A stretch of DNA of 64,000 nt from Pleomorphomonas oryzae DSM 16300 (GTDB lineage: Bacteria; Pseudomonadota; Alphaproteobacteria; Rhizobiales; Pleomorphomonadaceae): assembly GCF_000422965.1 (NCBI RefSeq), contig NZ_AUHB01000019.1, positions 1 through 64,000 of the forward strand, read 5' to 3'. Shown here piece after piece: positions 35,455 to 44,391 of the stretch. Made by a program: the position numbers and the translations under genes. Positions within the stretch are counted from its first letter, which is position 1. The number at the start of each line of letters is the position of its first letter. The notes beneath the pieces are model-generated. The model saw only the letters and a list, made by a program, of their open reading frames with translations, was not told where the DNA came from and searched no databases.

Positions 35455-36195
35455 CTACTCCGCTGACAACTCGATGGTCCGCTCTGCCTGCCGGATCGAT
35501 TCGGGTGTTCCGACATGCAGCCATGTGCCTTCGAGCCGCACGCCATGCAGGCGGCCCTTGCCGATGAGCTCGTCGAAAATTCGGTTGAGCGAGAAGGGGG
35601 CCAGTGGACGATCGGCAAAGATGGCGGGCTTGAAGATGGCCGCGCCGGCATAGACAAATGGGGCGACGGTACGCTCGCGTCGTCGCATCAGGCGGCCATC
35701 GCCGGCCATCTCAAAATCGCCGACTCCCGAATAGCCAACCGACCCAACCGTGGGCGCCAGCAGCAGCAGGCCATCCATGCGCTCGTCATCCCAGGCTCGG
35801 GCCAGCGCCGGCAAGTTGGCGGACACGCCTTCGAGCCAGATGGAATCGGAGTTGAGATGGTAAAATGGCTCGTCGCCCAGATGAGGCAACGCCTTGACCA
35901 CACCGCCGCCGGTGTCGAGCAGCAGATCGCGCTCGTCGGAGACGATGACCGAGAGATCGCGCCGCTTGCTGACGTGCACCTCGACGAGATCGGCGAGGTA
36001 ATGGACGTTGACCACCGCCGTCTCGACGTTGGCTTCGGCCAAGCGATCGAACACCCGGTCGATCAGGCTGCGCCCGAGCACTTCCACCAGCGGCTTCGGC
36101 GTGGTTGCCGTGATCGGGCGCATACGCTTGCCGCGACCGGCAGCGAGCACCATGGCCCGGCGAGGATGAAAGGCGGAGGGAAAAGCGTCAGTCAT
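35455..36195 (-). CDS. murU: N-acetylmuramate-1-phosphate uridylyltransferase MurU-like
   Basis: A 246-residue nucleotidyltransferase. The nucleotide-binding motif is MVLAAGRGKRMRPIT, followed by KPLVEV, NVHYLADLVEVHV, LLLDTGGGVVKALP and FYHLNSDSIW; TWLHVGTPESI ends the domain. In cell-wall recycling MurU makes UDP-MurNAc from MurNAc-1-phosphate, bypassing fosfomycin-sensitive MurA. The adjacent upstream gene carries an AmgK-like kinase domain that makes MurNAc-1-phosphate, so a functional pair is likely. A glucose-1-phosphate thymidylyltransferase-like activity is an alternative that the context disfavours. Confidence 0.85.
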   Translation of the reverse strand: MTDAFPSAFHPRRAMVLAAGRGKRMRPITATTPKPLVEVLGRSLIDRVFDRLAEANVETAVVNVHYLADLVEVHVSKRRDLSVIVSDERDLLLDTGGGVVKALPHLGDEPFYHLNSDSIWLEGVSANLPALARAWDDERMDGLLLLAPTVGSVGYSGVGDFEMAGDGRLMRRRERTVAPFVYAGAAIFKPAIFADRPLAPFSLNRIFDELIGKGRLHGVRLEGTWLHVGTPESIRQAERTIELSAE

Positions 36196-36228
36196 TGAAG
36201 CGATCGGGGTCTCGGCAGTCGGAAAGGC

Positions 36229-37752
36229 TCACGGCCGGTTGGCCGGCGGCGCGAGCCGTTCATACCAGAGCTTGACCCCGGCGAGAACCTTATCGTCGAG
36301 TGCTTTTTCGAAGTTGCGGCACACGCGCGGCAGGAAACGGAGATGATGCGTGCGGCCGGTGCGTGCGGCAAATTCAACGAAGCGGCCGAGGATTTTAGCG
36401 TTGCGCTGGGCGCCGAGGATGGCCGCGCGTTCGGCAAAATCGGCAGCGTCGAAGCCGGCATCAAGAACTTGGCGGCGCTCGACATAAGCGGCGGTCATTG
36501 CTGCGGCGAGTTCGTCGGGAATGTCGACGCGGGCATCGGTGACCAGGGCGGCGAAGTCGTAGGCCGGCGAGCCGAGCAAGCCATCCTGGAAGTCGATCAT
36601 CCCGATGGGGTCGCCGGAGGCCTGCCAGAGGATATTCGGCGAATGGTAGTCGCGCAGCACCAGCCGCTGCTGGTCGTCATCGAAGCGAGCGAGCAAATCG
36701 TCCCAGAGGCTATCCCACTCGGCCCGCGCATCGGCCGCAAGCGGCGCACCGGTCAGTCGCGGCATGTACCAGGCAGCAAAGAGGCCGACCTCGGTCGCGA
36801 GCGCCCGCCGATCATAGCGCGGCATCGGCCAGCGCCCGCCGGTGTCGTCGATGGCAATCTCAGGCCAAGCCACGACTGCGAGATCGGCGAGCCGCCTTGC
36901 CGCCACGAGATAGCGCTCGGCAATCGGCACGCCATCGCGCACGATACCGTCCGAACCGAGATCCTCGACCAGCATCAGCCGTCGTTCGCTATCGCAATCG
37001 AGAATACGCGGGCTGCGAAAGCCGTGACGGCGCAGCGTGTCGGCAATGGCGGAAAAGGCGGTGAGGTTATCGGCGAGATGGACGATTTCCTCGTAACGGT
37101 CGTCGTCAGCCCGCTTCATGTAGGCGCGCCAGGCCGGCCAGCGCATCACCACGGCTGCATCGTTGCCAACCGTCGCCCGCTCGAAGCTGCGCGTCGAGGC
37201 ATCGCCGTGCAGATGCCGTCGTTCAGCGCCCTCAAAGCTGGCCCGGTCGAGGAGATCGCGAACGGCGAATGTCTCCTCGAGCCGTTCTGTCCAGCTGGCG
37301 CCATGGCCATGCAGCGCGAAGCGTCGGCCATCGATACTGTCACCCTCGGAAATGACGATGTCGAGCCGCTCGGCTGGTAGTTCGTCACCCGCCCGGTCGG
37401 GCCACTCGATCAGAGAGAGACCCTCGCCGATCGCTTCGGAGAAGCCGATTTCGATCAGCTCGTCGGGGTCGGCGAGGCGATAGAGGTCGAAATGATGAAC
37501 CGGAAAGCGGGCGGTTTCGTAGCTTTGCAGCAGCGTGAAGGTCGGGCTCGGTACCTCAAGGTCGGGATCGCCGGCAAGGCGCCGGACGACGGCCCGCGCA
37601 AAGGCGCTCTTGCCCATGCCGAGATCGCCGTGCAAAGCGACCACGTCGCCCGGTCGGGTGATGGCGGCAATATCGTCGGCGAGACGCATCGTGCCCGTCT
37701 CATCGGCAACGGTAACGGTGCGGACGGATGGGGGCATCGCGGCGGCGCTCAC
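36229..37752 (-). CDS. Fusion of TsaE (t6A ATPase) and AmgK-like sugar kinase
   Basis: A 507-residue bifunctional protein. Residues 1-155 are TsaE, the ATPase of the threonylcarbamoyl-adenosine tRNA modification complex: P-loop HGDLGMGKSAF, then SPTFTLLQSYE, HFDLYRL and the LIEWPDR motif. Residues 165-507 are an aminoglycoside-phosphotransferase-fold kinase like AmgK, which phosphorylates MurNAc/GlcNAc at the anomeric position: catalytic loop LRDYHSPNILW and metal-binding IDFQDGLLGSPAYDFA. The fusion is known in Rhizobiales. The start is GTG 37752, overlapping the divL stop as GTGA. MurU is encoded 33 bp downstream. Confidence 0.9.
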   Translation of the reverse strand: MSAAAMPPSVRTVTVADETGTMRLADDIAAITRPGDVVALHGDLGMGKSAFARAVVRRLAGDPDLEVPSPTFTLLQSYETARFPVHHFDLYRLADPDELIEIGFSEAIGEGLSLIEWPDRAGDELPAERLDIVISEGDSIDGRRFALHGHGASWTERLEETFAVRDLLDRASFEGAERRHLHGDASTRSFERATVGNDAAVVMRWPAWRAYMKRADDDRYEEIVHLADNLTAFSAIADTLRRHGFRSPRILDCDSERRLMLVEDLGSDGIVRDGVPIAERYLVAARRLADLAVVAWPEIAIDDTGGRWPMPRYDRRALATEVGLFAAWYMPRLTGAPLAADARAEWDSLWDDLLARFDDDQQRLVLRDYHSPNILWQASGDPIGMIDFQDGLLGSPAYDFAALVTDARVDIPDELAAAMTAAYVERRQVLDAGFDAADFAERAAILGAQRNAKILGRFVEFAARTGRTHHLRFLPRVCRNFEKALDDKVLAGVKLWYERLAPPANRP

Positions 37753-40241
37753 TCGGCCGCTTGAGCGATGCTGGGGTTTATCGGCAGCCTGCAGACGACG
37801 CGCGTGCCAACGCCAATCTTGGAGCTGATTTCGACGCTGCCCTTGTGCAGTTCGACGAAGCTCTTGACGATGGAAAGACCAAGGCCGGGGCCGCGCCGGC
37901 GGGCGCCGTTGGTGCGGCTTTCGAAGCGCTCGAACACCGCCTGAAGGTATTCGTCTGGGATGCCGCGCCCATGATCCTCGACGATAAATGAGATGTCCTC
38001 ATCAGTTCGCCGGCAGGAGAGCGACACCACGCCGCCATCATCCGAGAAGGCGATGGCGTTGGACAGGAGGTTGAATAGCACCTGGCGAATGCGCTTCTCG
38101 TCAGCCACGAAGGAACCGATATCGTCGGGCACGTCGAGCTTCAGGTCGATGTGCGCCTCGGCGATGCGATCGCGCAGGCCGGTGGTGGCCGCGCCGACGG
38201 TCGAGGGAATGTCCACCTCGCCGAGGTCGAGCTCGATGATGCCGGCATCGACGGTGGCGAGATCGAGGATATCGTTGATGATGGCGAGCAGTGCCGTCGA
38301 CGAATCCATGATGTAGCCGGTGTATTCCCGCTGCTTGATGTTGAGCGGACCGGCGTTGTCGTCGGCAAGCAGCTGCGCGAAGCCGATGATGTTGGTCAGC
38401 GGCGAGCGCAGCTCGTAGGACACATGCTGGATGAAGGCATTCTTCAGCTGATCGGCCTCTTCGAGCGCCTCGTTCTTCTCGGTAAGCGCCCGTTCGACGT
38501 TCACCGAGTCGGTGACGTTGACGAAGGTGATCAACGTCGCGCCGTCCGGCAGCGGCACGGTGGTGAAGTCGATCACGCCGCCATCGCGGCGGTCGAGCCG
38601 GCCGGTGAGCCGGTTGCGGCTGTCGGCGAGGCCGGCAACGGCGAGGCGGACTTGATCCCAGGCTTCGCGGTTGCCATGAGCGGCCATGCAGTGGCCGACC
38701 ACATCGTTGATATGCGGCCGGCTGGCCAGCATGTCGTCGGAAAGCTTCCAGAGGCTGCCAAAGGCCGGGTTGAACAGCCGCAGCCGGCCGTCAGAGCCGA
38801 ACACCGCAACGCCCTCGGAGAGGTGATCGAGCGTCTCGCCCTGCACCCGCGTCAACGCATTGTAGCGGCTCTTGAGCTCGATCTGCTCGGTGACGTTCTC
38901 GTAGACGTAGGTGACGCCACCCTGGGGATGGGGATTGGCGATGACGCGTAGCGTCTGCCCCGTCGGCAGATGCCACCAGCTCTCGCGGGCCTCCATCGCC
39001 TGATAGGCGGAAAGCTGCTCACGCTTCCAGGTCCGGAAGTCGGCCTGCTCGGGCAGCTTGCGGGACACTCGCAACTGGTCGAGGATGGCGGCATCGTCGG
39101 GGCCGGTTTCAAGGAAAGCAGTGTCGAGATCGAACAGGGCGCGGTAGGCGGCGTTGTAGAACTTGAGCCGTTTGTCGGCGCCGAAGATGGCAACGGCGGT
39201 GGCGAGCTGGTCGAGCGTGCGGGCGTGGCTGTCGATCGTGCGGCGCAGCTCCACTTGCGCCTGTTCGAGCTCGGACACATCGGTGGCGATGCCGGCGCTG
39301 CCGGATGCCGTCTCGACATCGACGACGTCGAACACCCGGCGGGCACCGCCCACCACCAGTGACAGACGCTTTTCAAACACCGGCGCGCCCTGCCGGCTGT
39401 CGGCGATCGCCTTGCGGGCGGCAGTGTCGAGGAACTCGACGCCGACGGCCACCGCCTGCGTCGCGCTGGCCACTTCGACGGCGCGCGCATAGGCGGCGTT
39501 GACCCAGACGAGCCGGCCGGACTTGTCACGCGTCCAGGCCGGCATCGGAACATTGTCGATGAGGCCTTCAAAGGTTTCGACCAGCGTCCGTTGCCGTTCA
39601 AAACGCTCGGCGAGTTCGGCATATTGCAGCCGTTCCCGGGTGAGGTTGCGGAAGCGAATGAAGCAACGCGAGCCATTGACCCGACCAGCCGCCTCGATGT
39701 GAACGCCGGTGGTGGTGGTCAGAACGTCGAGAAAGGCTTCTCCGTCGGTACGCAGGGCACGGGTGCGGGCTTCCAGGAGCTGGGCCGAGGCCGGTTCCAG
39801 CCATTGGCCGAAGGCAAGGAAGCCAACCTGGCTGCGCGGAACACCCGACGCTTCCGGCAGCGACCCCATCACTTTCGGCGCTTCATCGCGGGCGCCCCAG
39901 ATGACGGTGCGCTGGTCGTCGGCGTTGAGGGCGGCTTCGGTACGGTCGGCGGCGAGCTTCAGATCGGCGTTCTCGCGCAACAGGCGCTCGCGGTCCTCTT
40001 CGGCCATACGGCGCGCCCTGATCAGGGCGGCGGCCGAGACCACAGCAATGCAGATCGCCGACACGAAGGCGGAGAGGGCGGCCACCTGCAGCGGTTCGAA
40101 ATAGACCGAACCATCGGAGCCGAACTTGATGGCCTGAGCCAGCGCCGGGCTGGCAACGACCGGCGACAGGATAGTCGAGAGCAGGGCTATCTTCCCGACA
40201 TGCCCGGCAAACGGCAATCGTGTCCGGTTCAGCCCCGGCAT
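37749..40241 (-). CDS. divL: DivL-type PAS sensor kinase with Tyr in place of the phospho-acceptor His
   Basis: About 830 residues from ATG 40241. One N-terminal membrane segment (about 53-72) is followed by a coiled coil (RMAEEDRERLLRENADLK) and several PAS domains (about 150-580), then a HisKA/HATPase module. The H-box reads HVSYELRSPLT, so Tyr609 (codon 38415-38417, TAC) stands where kinases have His; this is the hallmark of Caulobacter DivL. The ATPase domain keeps N (NLLSNAIAFS), G1 (EDHGRGIP) and G2 (GPGLGLSIV). DivL works with DivK and CckA to control CtrA. The gene precedes the tsaE fusion, as in other Alphaproteobacteria. Confidence 0.9.
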   Translation of the reverse strand: MPGLNRTRLPFAGHVGKIALLSTILSPVVASPALAQAIKFGSDGSVYFEPLQVAALSAFVSAICIAVVSAAALIRARRMAEEDRERLLRENADLKLAADRTEAALNADDQRTVIWGARDEAPKVMGSLPEASGVPRSQVGFLAFGQWLEPASAQLLEARTRALRTDGEAFLDVLTTTTGVHIEAAGRVNGSRCFIRFRNLTRERLQYAELAERFERQRTLVETFEGLIDNVPMPAWTRDKSGRLVWVNAAYARAVEVASATQAVAVGVEFLDTAARKAIADSRQGAPVFEKRLSLVVGGARRVFDVVDVETASGSAGIATDVSELEQAQVELRRTIDSHARTLDQLATAVAIFGADKRLKFYNAAYRALFDLDTAFLETGPDDAAILDQLRVSRKLPEQADFRTWKREQLSAYQAMEARESWWHLPTGQTLRVIANPHPQGGVTYVYENVTEQIELKSRYNALTRVQGETLDHLSEGVAVFGSDGRLRLFNPAFGSLWKLSDDMLASRPHINDVVGHCMAAHGNREAWDQVRLAVAGLADSRNRLTGRLDRRDGGVIDFTTVPLPDGATLITFVNVTDSVNVERALTEKNEALEEADQLKNAFIQHVSYELRSPLTNIIGFAQLLADDNAGPLNIKQREYTGYIMDSSTALLAIINDILDLATVDAGIIELDLGEVDIPSTVGAATTGLRDRIAEAHIDLKLDVPDDIGSFVADEKRIRQVLFNLLSNAIAFSDDGGVVSLSCRRTDEDISFIVEDHGRGIPDEYLQAVFERFESRTNGARRRGPGLGLSIVKSFVELHKGSVEISSKIGVGTRVVCRLPINPSIAQAAE

Positions 40242-40635
40242 ATAGTATCCCCTTTCGGCCGCATTCAGGAAAGGACGCCCACTCCCGAAGGGAGGTTCGT
40301 CCCGGACCGGCGCGTGCCCCACCGCCGTTCCGAATCACTTCAAAATACCGCCTTTCATGGGGGGCAAAAAGAGTCGAGGAAGCCTCGACGGACGCATCTG
40401 TGATGAGCGAGTCCAATGGGCCACTATGTTCACGGAACGTTCAATGACCTTTGGTGTCCGGCGCATCGGCCGCAAGGAGTCGACAACTGTCGGTAGGGGG
40501 TGGCCAGAGGATTGAGCAGACTCGTCTTATCCACTTTAACTGCCGCCTTTTTCTCCAATTCCTGCGCGACGCGGCAATGTCCCCCGGAAAAATCCGCATA
40601 TGTGGAACAGCTGTGGATAAGGCTTTGCCGGCAAG
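40242..40635. other. Intergenic region between the ahcY terminator and divL
   Basis: About 394 bp presumably containing the divL promoter. No frame shows a domain. I looked for CtrA sites (TTAA-N7-TTAA) and did not find a convincing pair. The segment 40555-40620 is AT-richer, with ATGTGGAACAGCTGTGGATA-like sequence of unknown meaning. Confidence 0.45.
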
Positions 40636-40670
40636 AAAAACCGCCCGCGCTCTTCTGGGAGCGCGGGCGG
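40636..40670 (-). terminator. Rho-independent terminator of ahcY
   Basis: A 12-bp perfect stem, CCGCCCGCGCTC / GAGCGCGGGCGG, with a 6-base loop, followed on the minus strand by TTTTT. It lies about 50 bp after the ahcY stop. Confidence 0.93.
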
Positions 40671-40722
40671 GGATTGCAAAGGACTTGGGGCGGCTCCCGT
40701 CAAGGACGGGAAGCCGAAAGCC

Positions 40723-42120
40723 TCAATAGCGATACATCGCGGACTTGAACGGACCGGTCGACTTGACGCCGATATAGTCGGCCTGCTCCGGGGTCAGCTT
40801 GGAGAGCTTGGCGCCGAGCTTGGCGAGATGCAGCTGGGCCACCTTCTCGTCGAGGTGCTTGGGCAGCACGTGCACCTTCTTCTCGTATTTGGCGCCGCGG
40901 GTCCAAAGCTCGATCTGGGCCAGCGTCTGGTTGGAGAAGGAGGCGCTCATCACGAAGCTCGGATGGCCGGTGGCGTTACCAAGGTTGACGAGCCGGCCTT
41001 CGGACAGAAGGACGATCTTCTTGCCATCGGGGAATTCGACGAGGTCGACCTGCGGCTTGACGTTCTTCCACTTGAAGTTCCTGAGGCCGGCGACGTCGAT
41101 CTCATTATCGAAATGGCCGATGTTGCAGACGATGGCCATGTTCTTGAGCTTGCGCATGTCGTCGACGGTGACGACGTGCAGGTTGCCGGTGCAGGTGACG
41201 ATAATGTCAGCGCGATGGATGTCGTCCTCCAGCGTGACCACCTCGAAGCCGTCCATGGCGGCCTGCAGGGCGCAGATCGGATCGACTTCAGTGACCAGCA
41301 CACGGGCGCCGGCACCATGCAGCGACTGGGCCGAGCCCTTGCCGACGTCGCCGTAACCGCAGACGATGGCGACCTTGCCGGCCATCATCACGTCGGTACC
41401 ACGGCGGATGGCATCGACCAGGCTTTCACGACAGCCGTACTTGTTGTCGAACTTCGACTTGGTGACGCTGTCGTTGACGTTGAAGGCTGGCCAGGGCAGC
41501 TCGCCACGCGATTCCATCTGGTAGAGGCGCATGACGCCGGTCGTCGTCTCTTCCGAGACACCGCGGATGTTCGCCTTGGCACGCGAATAGAAGGTCGGAT
41601 CCTTGGCAAGCCGTGCCTTGATGGTGGCGAAGAGCTCTTCCTCTTCCTCGGACTTGGGGTCGGCGAGGACGGACGGATCGCTCTCGGCCTTGGAGCCGAG
41701 CGTCACCAGGAGTGTGGCATCGCCGCCATCGTCGAGGATCATGTTGGCGGTCTCGCCATTGCCCCAGTCGAGGATACGGTCGGTGTAAGTCCAGTAGTCC
41801 TTGAGGGTCTCGCCCTTGACGGCGAACACCGGAATGCCGGCGGCGGCGATGGCGGCGGCGGCATGGTCCTGCGTCGAGAAAATGTTGCAGGACGCCCAGC
41901 GAACATCGGCGCCGAGCGCCTTCAGCGTCTCGATCAGCACGGCGGTCTGGATGGTCATGTGCAGCGAGCCGGCGATGCGGGCGCCCTTGAGCGGCTGGGC
42001 GGCGGCGTATTCGGCGCGCACCGACATCAGGCCGGGCATTTCGATCTCGGCCATGTCGAGTTCGGTGCGGCCCCAATCGGCGAGCGAGATGTCCTTGACG
42101 ATGTATTCCTTGGCGACCAT
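40723..42120 (-). CDS. ahcY: S-adenosylhomocysteinase
   Basis: A 465-residue NAD-dependent enzyme that splits S-adenosylhomocysteine into adenosine and homocysteine, removing the inhibitor of methyltransferases. Substrate-binding and catalytic segments are [38 protein letters not shown] and the [17 protein letters not shown] helix. The NAD motif is [13 protein letters not shown]. It ends [13 protein letters not shown], the strongly conserved C-terminus. The length fits the proteobacterial form with its roughly 40-residue insertion. It has a good promoter and a likely operator upstream and its own terminator. Confidence 0.98.
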   Translation of the reverse strand: MVAKEYIVKDISLADWGRTELDMAEIEMPGLMSVRAEYAAAQPLKGARIAGSLHMTIQTAVLIETLKALGADVRWASCNIFSTQDHAAAAIAAAGIPVFAVKGETLKDYWTYTDRILDWGNGETANMILDDGGDATLLVTLGSKAESDPSVLADPKSEEEEELFATIKARLAKDPTFYSRAKANIRGVSEETTTGVMRLYQMESRGELPWPAFNVNDSVTKSKFDNKYGCRESLVDAIRRGTDVMMAGKVAIVCGYGDVGKGSAQSLHGAGARVLVTEVDPICALQAAMDGFEVVTLEDDIHRADIIVTCTGNLHVVTVDDMRKLKNMAIVCNIGHFDNEIDVAGLRNFKWKNVKPQVDLVEFPDGKKIVLLSEGRLVNLGNATGHPSFVMSASFSNQTLAQIELWTRGAKYEKKVHVLPKHLDEKVAQLHLAKLGAKLSKLTPEQADYIGVKSTGPFKSAMYRY

Positions 42121-42197
42121 CGGCGGAGCTCCGGGTGCGGGGTGAGGATATGCTGGTTAAGAGCCAACGAGGGGCGGCAACGGCCGCCAATCAGCGC

Positions 42198-42226
42198 CTT
42201 ATAAGAGAAGTCGGCCGCCGGTGCAA
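42198..42226 (-). promoter_or_regulatory. Sigma-70-type promoter of ahcY
   Basis: On the minus strand TTGCAC (42221-42226), 17 bp, TATAAG (42198-42203). This is a strong match in both boxes at ideal spacing, about 80 bp upstream of the ahcY start. Confidence 0.7.
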
Positions 42227-42233
42227 TGACGAC

Positions 42234-42249
42234 ATAAAGAGATCCTTAT
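42234..42249. promoter_or_regulatory. Imperfect palindrome just upstream of the ahcY -35 box
   Basis: ATAAAGAGATCCTTAT, an imperfect 16-bp dyad (ATAA-N8-TTAT) directly upstream of the -35 element. It resembles the ATAAAGATATCTTTAT type of site that I associate with SAH-responsive ArsR-family control of methionine-cycle genes. That link is from memory and unverified. Confidence 0.45.
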
Positions 42250-42413
42250 ATCATGATGAAAGCTCTTTGCTCGCCCAAAGACGCTGTTGCGTGACTTCCA
42301 AAGGGGCAACGGAGAGTCTAATGTAAAACTGTGCATAACGGGCTGGGGCTGCCGACGCCTGAGGTCGATCGGCTGACTACGGACGGTTCCGCTATCCACC
42401 AAGGGAGGCGAAG

Positions 42414-43316
42414 ATGGGTCAGACAAAGCCCGTTTTGGAGGTGATCGAGGCGCCGCTCGAGCGCACGTTCCGCGTCTATTCGCACGATTACCCCTTCGCC
42501 TACTCCGGCTGGCACCATCATCCGGAATACGAGCTGCATCTGATCCGTCGCAGTTCCGGCCAGTTCTATGTCGGCACCTACGCCGGCGAGTTCCGCCCGG
42601 GCAATCTCGTCATGACCGGCCCCAACCTGCCGCACATGTGGGTGTCGGACGGCGGCGATCGTGACATGGATGGGCGCATTCGCGACCGTGATCTGGTGCT
42701 TCAGATGGGTGCCGGCTTTGCCGAGCGTTGCATGGCGGAATTTTCCGACTGCGCCGGCCTCTCCACCCTTTTGGAGGCGACACGGGCGGGCATCGAATTT
42801 TCGCCCTCCGCCGCCAGCGAGGCGGCGGGTCTGATGGAGGCGCTGCTCGGGGCCGACGGGTTCGAACGCATCGCCTTGTTCTTCAAGCTGATGCGCGTAC
42901 TGGAGCATGACGGCAATCGTCAGTCGCTGTCGCTGAAGGGTATGGAGCATCAATGCGCCCAGCCGCGCCGGCTCGAGCGGATGCTCGCCTATATCGCCGC
43001 CAACTTCAACCGGCCGGGCCTCACCTGTCGCGAGGTGGCCGCAACGGAAGGCATGGCCCTGGCCGCCTTCTCGCGCCTCTTCGAGCGGCACCTGCGTTGC
43101 TCCTGCGCCGAGTACATCAACCATCTCAGGATCTACAAGGCTTGCCAGCTGCTCTCCGAGACGGAGGACATGGTGACCTCGATCGCCATGGATGTCGGTT
43201 ACGAGACGCTCTCGACCTTCAATCGCAACTTCCTCAGGTTGATTGGCCGCACGCCCTCGGCCTTCCGAGCCGAACGACGGGCAGGCACGAGCGGCAAAAC
43301 CCGCGCCGCCGCTTGA
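42414..43316 (+). CDS. AraC family transcriptional regulator
   Basis: A 300-residue regulator. The N-terminal cupin-like effector domain (1-150) has YSGWHHHPEYELHLI, a metal/sugar-type cupin motif, and GPNLPHMWVSD. The C-terminal AraC DNA-binding domain (about 195-290) has two helix-turn-helix motifs: LTCREVAATEGMALAAFSRLFER and YKACQLLSETEDMVTSIAMDVGYETLSTFNRNF. The FxRxFxRxxGxTPSxFR ending is intact. It is divergent from ahcY and ends 3 bp from the convergent ATPase gene of the fructoside cassette, so it may sense a sugar, although LacI is the more likely regulator of that cassette. Confidence 0.92.
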   Translation: MGQTKPVLEVIEAPLERTFRVYSHDYPFAYSGWHHHPEYELHLIRRSSGQFYVGTYAGEFRPGNLVMTGPNLPHMWVSDGGDRDMDGRIRDRDLVLQMGAGFAERCMAEFSDCAGLSTLLEATRAGIEFSPSAASEAAGLMEALLGADGFERIALFFKLMRVLEHDGNRQSLSLKGMEHQCAQPRRLERMLAYIAANFNRPGLTCREVAATEGMALAAFSRLFERHLRCSCAEYINHLRIYKACQLLSETEDMVTSIAMDVGYETLSTFNRNFLRLIGRTPSAFRAERRAGTSGKTRAAA

Positions 43317-43319
43317 GGC

Positions 43320-44369
43320 TTATTCCTGCTGGAGCCGGCGACCGTCCTCGCCGAACAGATGGACGGCCGTGAGATCCGGCTTGAGGCCGATACTGTCGCC
43401 GGGGTTGAGGTCGACTCGTTCGCGCAACACAGCGACCAGCGTCTGTCCGCCACATCGGACAAGCACCTGGGTTTCGGCGCCGGTTGGCTCGACCACCACC
43501 ACTTCGGCACGGAAGCCGCTCTCGTCGAGCGTCAGGTGTTCGGGGCGGACACCGTAGGTAACCGCGCTAGCACCAGCTCGGGCGGGCAGCGGCAGCACAA
43601 CCCCGCCTTCGCCGACAAAGCCGCCGCTACCCACTCTGCCCTTGATAAGGTTCATGGCCGGCGAGCCGATAAACGTGGCGACGAACAGGTTGGCGGGTCG
43701 GTCATACAGTTCCAGCGGCCGGCCGATCTGCTCGACCACGCCGCTTTTCATCACCACGATGCGGTCGGCCATGGTCATCGCCTCGATCTGGTCGTGGGTG
43801 ACGTAGACCGTCGTGGTGCCGAGGCGCTGATGCAGATCCTTGATCTCGGCGCGCATCTGCACGCGCAGCTTGGCGTCGAGATTGGAAAGTGGTTCGTCGA
43901 ACAGGAACACCTGCGGGCTGCGCACGATCGCCCGGCCCATGGCGACGCGCTGCCGCTGGCCACCCGACAGCTGCTTGGGCAGCCGGTCGAGATAGGGCTC
44001 GAGCGCCAGGACGGCTGCGGCCTCCTTGACGCGAGCGTCGATGGCCGCGCGACTTTCGCCTTTCAGCTTCAGCGCAAAGCCCATGTTCTGGGCCACCGTC
44101 ATATGCGGATAGAGCGCGTAGTTCTGGAACACCATGGCGATGTCCCTCTCCTTCGGCGGCACGTCGTTGACGAGACGGTCGCCGATGCGGATGTCGCCGT
44201 CGGAGATTTCCTCGAGGCCGGCGATCATCCTGAGCAGCGTCGACTTGCCGCAGCCGGATGGACCGACCAGCGTCACGAACTCGCCATCGGCAATGTCGAT
44301 ATCGATGCCGTGGATGACCTGATGGCTGCCATAGAACTTGGCGACGTTGTCGATGGAAACGCTGGCCAT
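43320..44369 (-). CDS. UgpC/MalK-type carbohydrate ABC transporter ATPase
   Basis: A 349-residue ATPase of the CUT1 class. Walker A is GPSGCGKST, the Q-loop [10 protein letters not shown], the signature LSGGQRQR, and Walker [16 protein letters not shown]. The C-terminal TOBE/OB regulatory domain (about 235-349) includes YGVRPEHLTL. It is the last gene of the minus-strand fructoside cassette, 22 bp after the GH32 gene, and presumably energises the two permeases encoded upstream. A very similar ATPase is encoded at 51471-52469. Confidence 0.92.
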   Translation of the reverse strand: MASVSIDNVAKFYGSHQVIHGIDIDIADGEFVTLVGPSGCGKSTLLRMIAGLEEISDGDIRIGDRLVNDVPPKERDIAMVFQNYALYPHMTVAQNMGFALKLKGESRAAIDARVKEAAAVLALEPYLDRLPKQLSGGQRQRVAMGRAIVRSPQVFLFDEPLSNLDAKLRVQMRAEIKDLHQRLGTTTVYVTHDQIEAMTMADRIVVMKSGVVEQIGRPLELYDRPANLFVATFIGSPAMNLIKGRVGSGGFVGEGGVVLPLPARAGASAVTYGVRPEHLTLDESGFRAEVVVVEPTGAETQVLVRCGGQTLVAVLRERVDLNPGDSIGLKPDLTAVHLFGEDGRRLQQE

Positions 44370-44391
44370 GGTGTTCCTCCCTTGATCTTGT

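Noticed and set aside
40828-42204. A 458-codon open frame antisense to ahcY
   Set aside because: It mirrors the codon bias of ahcY, has no recognised motif and runs through the ahcY promoter.
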